DNA of 57,686 nucleotides. Source: an uncultured Pseudomonas sp. GTDB taxonomy: Bacteria > Pseudomonadota > Gammaproteobacteria > Pseudomonadales > Pseudomonadaceae. Below are positions 51,271-57,686 of this stretch, in pieces. The stretch covers positions 1 through 57,686 of the forward strand of contig NZ_CAMPHI010000036.1 in NCBI RefSeq assembly GCF_946885955.1. Direction: 5' to 3'. Each line of letters starts with the position of its first letter. Position 1 is the first letter of the stretch. The position numbers and the translations under genes were made by a program. The notes under the pieces are model-generated. The model did not search any database, had not been told where the DNA came from, and saw nothing but the letters and a program-made list of their open reading frames with translations.

Positions 51271-51803
51271 ACCTGCGGGGAGGCTTGAATGAGTGCGGCC
51301 GGCGTCAGCTCTTCCTGCCGCCATTTGAATGCCACCGGCCAGAGCTGCTGGTCGATCTGTGCGCTCTGCCAGAGCTGATCAAAGCTGCGCTGCTCGCCAG
51401 GGTGCAGGCTATCCGGGAGCAACAATGCCAGAGGCCAGAGCACGAAGGCATTCTTCAGGATTTCCGCCCGCGGCAGGACCAGCCCGTCGAAGTTGCCGAG
51501 CAGATCGCCATACAGCAGCACATCGATATCCAGCGGCAAGCCTTTGCGATCGGGGGCGTAACGGCCATTGTCCGCCTCGATGAATTTCAGCCGGCGGTCG
51601 AGCTCACCCAGCGGCAGCTCGCTGTAACCTGACACCGCCAGATTGAGAAAGGGCCCACTCTTGATGCCCACCGCCTGGCTTTCGAACACCGGCGAGCAAT
51701 GCATATCGCTGAGAAAACCCGACAGCGCCTCAAGACCGGCGCACAAGTGACGTTCTCGATCGATATTGCTGCCAAGGCCCAGTACGACTCGGGTTAACGA
51801 CAT
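51267..51803 (-). CDS. folK: FolK-like dihydropteridine pyrophosphokinase
   Basis: Transfers pyrophosphate to 6-hydroxymethyl-dihydropterin in folate synthesis. The 178-residue protein has the family start VVLGLGSNI and the magnesium-binding LDIDVLLYGD. It overlaps folB by 10 bases. Pseudomonas has a second FolK elsewhere next to panB, so this copy may be the alternative one. The last codon and stop coincide with a REP element. Confidence 0.9.
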   Translation of the reverse strand: MSLTRVVLGLGSNIDRERHLCAGLEALSGFLSDMHCSPVFESQAVGIKSGPFLNLAVSGYSELPLGELDRRLKFIEADNGRYAPDRKGLPLDIDVLLYGDLLGNFDGLVLPRAEILKNAFVLWPLALLLPDSLHPGEQRSFDQLWQSAQIDQQLWPVAFKWRQEELTPAALIQASPQV

Positions 51804-52150
51804 CCGCGCTCGATCTCCACGCCAACACCACCGCTGGCCGCCGGCACCGCGCCGGGCTTGGTCAACTTCAGACGCAACCAGGGAATCTGGAATTCGCGCA
51901 TCAACAGCTCAGCCAAACGCTCGGCGAAGGTTTCCACCAGGATGAACTGCGATTCGCCGGCGAACGCCTGAATCCGCGCGGACACCGAGGCGTAATCCAG
52001 CGCCTTGCTGAGGTCGTCATCGGCTGCGGCCGGGCGGTTGTCCCAGCCCAATGCCAGGTCCAGACGCAAGCACTGGCGGATGGTCCGCTCCCAGTCATAG
52101 GCGCCGATTACCGTATCGACCTCCAGACCTTCGATAAAGACTGTGTCCAA
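51794..52150 (-). CDS. folB: Dihydroneopterin aldolase
   Basis: Aldolase/epimerase that gives 6-hydroxymethyl-dihydropterin, the substrate of FolK. The 118-residue protein begins at TTG ([22 protein letters not shown]) with GGAGAG seven bases before; the frame's earlier codons do not match the family. The catalytic Lys lies in LKLTKPGAV. First of the folB-folK pair, divergent from plsY. Confidence 0.92.
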   Translation of the reverse strand: MDTVFIEGLEVDTVIGAYDWERTIRQCLRLDLALGWDNRPAAADDDLSKALDYASVSARIQAFAGESQFILVETFAERLAELLMREFQIPWLRLKLTKPGAVPAASGGVGVEIERGCR

Positions 52151-52224
52151 GCATGCTCTCCACGGCACGACAAGATCGGCGCACCTCGTTAGAATCGGGA
52201 CTCCCTCGCCCCGGAATGGGTACC

Positions 52225-52794
52225 ATGTTCTGGCTGCTGGCGTTGCTCGCCTACCTGCTCGGCTCGTTGTCCTTCGCCATACTGCTCAGCCGTCTGGCCG
52301 GTGGACCGGACCCGCGCGCCAGTGGCTCGGGCAATCCCGGCGCGACCAACATGTGGCGAGTCGCCGGCAAACGCCTGGCTATTCTCACGCTATTTGGCGA
52401 TCTACTCAAAGGCCTGGTGCCGATTCTGCTCGCCGCAGCGCTGGGTTTCAGCGTGCAGCAACAGGCCTGGCTGGGCTTGGCAGCGGTGGTTGGCCACCTC
52501 TACCCGGTATATTTTCGCTTCAAGGGCGGCAAAGGCGTCGCCACCGCCGCCGGTATGCTGCTGGGACTCTACCCGCCCGCCGCCCTGCTGGCCATCGGCG
52601 CCTGGCTGCTGACCTTCTATATGACGCGTACAAGCTCATTGGCGGCGCTAATAGCCACGCCGTTGACCCTTCCTCTGCTGGCCTGGCAACAACCCGCCGC
52701 CTTGTTGCCGGTAAGCGTCCTGACCGCGCTGATCGTCTGGCGCCACCGCGGCAATCTACGCGACCTGCTCGCCGGCCGTGAGCGGCATTTCTAG
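52225..52794 (+). CDS. plsY: Acyl-phosphate glycerol-3-phosphate acyltransferase
   Basis: Inner-membrane enzyme making lysophosphatidate from acyl phosphate. The 189-residue protein has five helices and the motifs GSGNPGATN and FKGGKGVAT for glycerol phosphate and acyl-phosphate binding. Start at MFWLLALL; the frame is open 24 codons earlier. Divergent from folB, convergent with tsaD. Confidence 0.96.
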   Translation: MFWLLALLAYLLGSLSFAILLSRLAGGPDPRASGSGNPGATNMWRVAGKRLAILTLFGDLLKGLVPILLAAALGFSVQQQAWLGLAAVVGHLYPVYFRFKGGKGVATAAGMLLGLYPPAALLAIGAWLLTFYMTRTSSLAALIATPLTLPLLAWQQPAALLPVSVLTALIVWRHRGNLRDLLAGRERHF

Positions 52795-52829
52795 GCCGTA
52801 GCGGCAGGCGAAGGCTCAAACCACAAGCA

Positions 52830-53855
52830 CTAGATCGCCGGCAACTGCTCCATGGGCCAGCGCGCCTGCACCTTGATGCTCAGGTCCTCATGCTGGCCGG
52901 CTAGCAAACGCTGGCAACCGGCATAGGCGATCATCGCGCCGTTGTCGGTGCAGAACGCCGGACGCGCATAGAACACCTGCCCCTTGAGTTCGCCCAGCAT
53001 CTTTTCCAACGACTCGCGCAGCGCCTTGTTGGCGCTGACGCCGCCGGCGATCACCAGGTTATTCAGCCCGGTTTGCTTCAACGCCCGGCGGCATTTGATG
53101 GTCAGCGTCTCGACCACCGCCTGCTGGAACGCCAGGGCGATATCGCAGCGCGTCTGCTCGCCGTCGTCGCCCGCCTCGCGACATTGCTGCCAGGTATTCA
53201 GGGTGAAGGTCTTGAGGCCGCTGAAGCTGAACTCCAGGCCAGGGCGATCGGTCATCGGCCGCGGAAATTTGAAGCGGCCGGGCGTGCCCCGCGCCGCCAA
53301 TCGGGCGATTTCCGGCCCACCGGGGTATTGCAGGCCCATGAGTTTGGCGGTCTTGTCGAAGGCCTCGCCCGCGGCATCGTCGAGTGACTCGCCGAGCAAC
53401 TGGTATTGGCCGATGCCATCGACGCGCACCAGCTGGGTATGGCCGCCGGACACCAACAAAGCGACGAACGGAAAGGCCGGCGGCTGCTCCTCGAGCATCG
53501 GGGCCAACAAATGCCCCTCCATATGGTGCACGCCCAAGGCCGGAATCCCCCAGGCAAAGGCCAGGGCCTGAGCGCAGGAGGCGCCGACCAGCAGCGCGCC
53601 GACCAAGCCGGGACCCGCGGTATAGGCGATGGCGTCAATATCGGCGGCGGTGCATTCGGCCTCGGCCAACACCTGGCGGATCAGCGGCAGCATGCGCTTG
53701 ACGTGATCGCGCGAGGCCAGCTCCGGCACCACGCCGCCGTACACGCGGTGCAGGTCGATCTGGCTGAATAGCGCATCGGCCAGCAGGCCGCGCTCGCTGT
53801 CGTAGAGCGCGACGCCGGTCTCGTCGCAGGAGGTTTCCAATCCCAGAACCAGCAT
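52830..53855 (-). CDS. tsaD: tRNA N6-threonylcarbamoyladenosine synthase subunit TsaD
   Basis: Transfers the threonylcarbamoyl group to A37 of ANN-decoding tRNAs, with TsaB and TsaE. The 341-residue ASKHA-fold protein has the metal motif [10 protein letters not shown] and the nucleotide-binding [21 protein letters not shown] is the conserved start; ten earlier codons are open. Divergent from rpsU. Confidence 0.97.
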   Translation of the reverse strand: MLVLGLETSCDETGVALYDSERGLLADALFSQIDLHRVYGGVVPELASRDHVKRMLPLIRQVLAEAECTAADIDAIAYTAGPGLVGALLVGASCAQALAFAWGIPALGVHHMEGHLLAPMLEEQPPAFPFVALLVSGGHTQLVRVDGIGQYQLLGESLDDAAGEAFDKTAKLMGLQYPGGPEIARLAARGTPGRFKFPRPMTDRPGLEFSFSGLKTFTLNTWQQCREAGDDGEQTRCDIALAFQQAVVETLTIKCRRALKQTGLNNLVIAGGVSANKALRESLEKMLGELKGQVFYARPAFCTDNGAMIAYAGCQRLLAGQHEDLSIKVQARWPMEQLPAI

Positions 53856-53950
53856 GGGCAGTGCCTTGTAGTAGAGAGGGTGCAACTTCAGAAGGCGCGC
53901 ATCATAATAGCCGCCGTCGCGAGCCGGCCAGCGCTTTTCGATCAGAGGCT

Positions 53951-53979
53951 TTGCATTCCGCGCGATGAGACGGTAACAT
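53951..53979 (+). promoter_or_regulatory. Candidate rpsU promoter
   Basis: TTGCAT and TAACAT with a 17-base spacer, about 85 bases before rpsU, in the tsaD-rpsU divergent gap. Confidence 0.55.
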
Positions 53980-54063
53980 CCGCAACCCTTAAAAACCTAC
54001 GTTCTCCCGCGCCGTTTTGCCAGGAGCAACGTCACCCCCGGTAAAAAAGAAGGTACGCCCTGG

Positions 54064-54279
54064 ATGCCAGCCGTCAAAGTTAAAGAGAACGAACCCTTCG
54101 ACGTAGCTCTGCGTCGTTTCAAGCGCTCCTGTGAAAAAGCCGGTGTTCTGGCTGAAGTTCGCAGCCGCGAATTCTACGAAAAGCCGACTTCCGAGCGTAA
54201 GCGCAAGGCAGCTGCTGCTGTTAAGCGTCACGCCAAGAAAGTGCAGCGCGAACAGCGCCGCAGCGTCCGCCTGTACTAA
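54064..54279 (+). CDS. rpsU: 30S ribosomal protein S21
   Basis: A 71-residue basic ribosomal protein that helps base pairing at the 30S platform. [20 protein letters not shown] is the canonical start and the C-terminus is highly basic. First gene of the macromolecular synthesis series rpsU-dnaG-rpoD. Two tandem terminators follow. Confidence 0.98.
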   Translation: MPAVKVKENEPFDVALRRFKRSCEKAGVLAEVRSREFYEKPTSERKRKAAAAVKRHAKKVQREQRRSVRLY

Positions 54280-54303
54280 TACGTACTCGCGACACGCCTG
54301 AAT

Positions 54304-54330
54304 GCCCGGCCTCGCCGGGCTTCGCTTTTA
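54304..54330 (+). terminator. First terminator between rpsU and dnaG
   Basis: gcccggc/gccgggc stem with a 3-base loop, followed by ttcgctttta. Probably lets part of the transcripts through to dnaG. Confidence 0.75.
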
Positions 54331-54367
54331 GACTCCGCGCTACCCACGGGTAGCGTCGGAGTCTTTT
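54331..54367 (+). terminator. Second, strong terminator between rpsU and dnaG
   Basis: gactccgcgctaccc pairs with gggtagcg-t-cggagtc, 15 pairs with one bulge and a 2-base loop, then four T. It resembles the attenuating terminator known between rpsU and dnaG in E. coli. Confidence 0.85.
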
Positions 54368-54420
54368 AGTTTCTGCACGCCCCTGTCCCGCCACTTCGCA
54401 TAACAGTATTCTGAGCGCCT

Positions 54421-56394
54421 ATGGCCGGCCTGATCCCACAATCCTTTATCGATGACCTGCTCAACCGCACCGATATCGTCGACGTGGTGTCTTCGCGCAT
54501 CCAGCTGAAAAAGGCCGGCAAGAACTACACCGCCTGCTGCCCCTTCCATAAAGAAAAAACCCCATCGTTCAGCGTCAGCCCGGACAAGCAGTTCTATTAC
54601 TGCTTTGGCTGTGGTGCCGGCGGCAACGCTCTGGGTTTCGTCATGGACCACGACCAGCTGGAGTTCCCCCAGGCGGTCGAAGACCTGGCCAAGCGCGCCG
54701 GCATGGACGTGCCGCGCGAGGAAGGCGGACGCAATAACAAGCCGCGCCAGCCCACCGACTCGCCGCTCTACCCGCTGCTCAGCGCCGCCGCCGACTTCTA
54801 TCGGCAAGCACTGAAAAGCCACGCGCAGCGCAAAGCCGCGGTGGACTACCTGAAAGGCCGCGGCCTGTCCGGGGAAATCGCCCGCGACTTCGGCCTGGGT
54901 TTCGCCCCGCCCGGCTGGGACAACCTGCACAAGCACCTGGCCAGCGACAACCTGCAACAGAAGGCGATGATCGACGCCGGCCTGCTGGTGGAAAATCCCG
55001 ATAGCGGCAAACGCTACGACCGCTTCCGCGACCGCATCATGTTTCCCATCCGCGACAGCCGCGGCCGGGTGATCGCCTTCGGCGGCCGGGTTCTGGGCGA
55101 CGACAAACCCAAGTACCTGAACTCGCCGGAAACCCCGGTATTCCATAAAGGTCAGGAGCTGTACGGCCTGTTCGAGGCGCGCAAGCACAACCGCAATCTC
55201 GACGAGATCATGGTCGTCGAAGGCTATATGGACGTGATCGCCCTGGCCCAGCAGGGCCTGCGCAACGCCGTCGCCACCCTCGGCACCGCCACCAGCGAAG
55301 AGCACCTCAAGCGCCTGTTCCGCATCGTACCCAGCGTACTGTTCTGCTTCGATGGCGACGCCGCCGGGCGCAACGCCGCCTGGCGCGCCCTCGAAGCCAC
55401 GCTGTCGAGCCTGCAGGACGGCCGCCGCGCGCGCTTCCTGTTCCTGCCCGAAGGCGAAGACCCGGACACCCTGGTGCGCAGCGAAGGCACCGACGCCTTC
55501 CGCGCACGCATCAACCAGCATGCGCAACCGCTGGCCGACTACTTCTTCCAGCAGCTGAGCGAAGAGGCCGACCCACGCTCGCTGGAAGGCAAAGCGCACC
55601 TGATGACCCTGGCCGCGCCGCTGATCGACAAGATTCCCGGCAACAACCTGCGCGCACTGATGCGCCAGCGTCTGACCGAGATCACCGGCCTGTCCGGCGA
55701 AGCCCAGAGCCAGATGGCGCCGGGTGCACGCGGCGCACACCCGGCGAGCCCAGAGCCAAGCGGCTACCCGGACCATGCAGCCATTCCCGACAGCGCCTAT
55801 TACGACATCGAGCCGCAGCACGACTACGAACACCCGCAAGCCCCGCCCAGCTTCGAACGCCAGAACAACAAGGGCAAGGGCGGCTGGAAAAAAGAAGGCG
55901 GCAAGTGGAGCAAACAGGACCGCAACGACTTCCAACCGCGCGCACCGCGCACTTTGGTCAATGTCGAATCGCCGCACCTGAGTGCTTTGCGCACCCTGCT
56001 GCACCACCCCGAACTTGCGGCGAACGTCGCGGACGTCAGCCACTTCGCCGCCGAAGACGACACCTACGCACAACTGCTGGTCGCCCTGCTCGGCGCCCTG
56101 CAGAAGAACCCCAAACAGCGCTCGCTGCAACTTATCGCGCGCTGGCACGGCACCGAGCAAGGCCGTCTACTCCGGGCCCTGGCAGAAAAGGAATGGTTGA
56201 TTTCAGCCGATAACCTTGAACAACAGTTTTTCGACACTATAACTAGTTTAGTGGCCCGCCAACGCGAGCGTAGCCTGGAACATTTGCTGAGCAAAGCTCG
56301 TCAAAGTGAACTGAGCGCAGAGGAAAAAAATCAGCTGCGCGAACTGCTGAGCCGAAATGAATCTCCATTAGTCCCGAGCCCAACTGGCGCGTAA
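54421..56394 (+). CDS. dnaG: DNA primase
   Basis: Makes RNA primers at the replication fork. The 657-residue protein has the N-terminal zinc finger (CCPFH and CFGCG, about residues 40-65) and the TOPRIM/catalytic core with VVEGYMDVIAL and FDGDAAG. A low-complexity linker covers about residues 435-515, and a C-terminal helicase-binding domain ends the protein. Start ATG follows TGAGCG. No yqeY gene lies between it and rpsU, unlike PAO1. Confidence 0.97.
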   Translation: MAGLIPQSFIDDLLNRTDIVDVVSSRIQLKKAGKNYTACCPFHKEKTPSFSVSPDKQFYYCFGCGAGGNALGFVMDHDQLEFPQAVEDLAKRAGMDVPREEGGRNNKPRQPTDSPLYPLLSAAADFYRQALKSHAQRKAAVDYLKGRGLSGEIARDFGLGFAPPGWDNLHKHLASDNLQQKAMIDAGLLVENPDSGKRYDRFRDRIMFPIRDSRGRVIAFGGRVLGDDKPKYLNSPETPVFHKGQELYGLFEARKHNRNLDEIMVVEGYMDVIALAQQGLRNAVATLGTATSEEHLKRLFRIVPSVLFCFDGDAAGRNAAWRALEATLSSLQDGRRARFLFLPEGEDPDTLVRSEGTDAFRARINQHAQPLADYFFQQLSEEADPRSLEGKAHLMTLAAPLIDKIPGNNLRALMRQRLTEITGLSGEAQSQMAPGARGAHPASPEPSGYPDHAAIPDSAYYDIEPQHDYEHPQAPPSFERQNNKGKGGWKKEGGKWSKQDRNDFQPRAPRTLVNVESPHLSALRTLLHHPELAANVADVSHFAAEDDTYAQLLVALLGALQKNPKQRSLQLIARWHGTEQGRLLRALAEKEWLISADNLEQQFFDTITSLVARQRERSLEHLLSKARQSELSAEEKNQLRELLSRNESPLVPSPTGA

Positions 56395-56408
56395 GGGTCT
56401 TCCTCGGG

Positions 56409-56414
56409 TATAAT
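56409..56414 (+). promoter_or_regulatory. Candidate rpoD promoter -10
   Basis: Consensus TATAAT preceded by CGGG in the dnaG-rpoD gap, 48 bases before rpoD. No good -35 (ggcgcg at 17 bases). An internal rpoD promoter is expected here. Confidence 0.45.
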
Positions 56415-56461
56415 CCGCGGCTTATTTTTAGCCCGCCAAGACCTTCAGTGGATAGGGTGTT

Positions 56462-57686
<1,225 letters not shown>

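Overview
The window is chromosomal DNA of a Pseudomonas (gamma-proteobacterium), close to the P. aeruginosa branch. The DNA is GC-rich and densely coding. The proteins and their order follow, in reverse, the P. aeruginosa PAO1 stretch from rpoD-dnaG-rpsU up to tyrZ (PA0576 to PA0668, recalled from memory). Vfr, the bactofilin, AmgK/MurU and the agt genes also point to Pseudomonas. I see about 54 complete protein genes, a 14-codon trp leader peptide and one gene cut by the window end (rpoD). I see no rRNA, tRNA, CRISPR array, insertion sequence, prophage or recognisable defence system. No gene-free stretch exceeds 300 bases.

Layout. 1-6.6 kb: tyrosyl-tRNA synthetase, an M23 envelope peptidase, anmK, erpA, a bactofilin, a coiled-coil membrane protein and argC. 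6.8-13.3 kb: hemJ, a nitronate-monooxygenase-like enzyme coupled to a PLP enzyme with a Tat-like leader, a modular DUF805 protein, a short-chain dehydrogenase, an AAA+ ATPase and a HIT protein. 13.4-15.4 kb: coq7, an OsmC protein and vfr. 15.4-21.1 kb: trpLEGDC as one operon behind a Trp-codon leader, then gph and rpe. 21.2-32.9 kb: a GABA/5-aminovalerate locus with sensor kinase AgtS, regulator AgtR, ABC transporter AgtABCD, the catabolic enzymes GabD and GabT, and an extra binding protein. 33-44.5 kb: envelope and housekeeping genes (DUF3530 protein, DnaJ-like protein, murU, amgK, lptD, surA, pdxA, rsmA, apaG, apaH, glpE). 44.7-49.6 kb: the stress triad prkA-yeaH-spoVR. 49.8-57.7 kb: cca, folK, folB, plsY, tsaD and the macromolecular synthesis genes rpsU, dnaG, rpoD.

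Functional links. AnmK, AmgK and MurU belong to the Pseudomonas muropeptide recycling route. LptD and SurA are an outer-membrane client and its chaperone, encoded in overlap. The agt/gab block combines sensing, uptake and breakdown of one substrate class. Transcription of the trp genes is probably set by the leader.

Most of the window is ordinary conserved chromosome; I did not find a convincing new defence or mobile system. The most unusual points are the agt-gabDT fusion locus with candidate AgtR operators, a decayed second copy of the cca 3' end embedded among REP elements, the modular DUF805 protein with a pilin-like C-terminal helix, the intact trpE-trpG junction where PAO1 carries its pyocin island, and the absence of speD and yqeY from their usual places.
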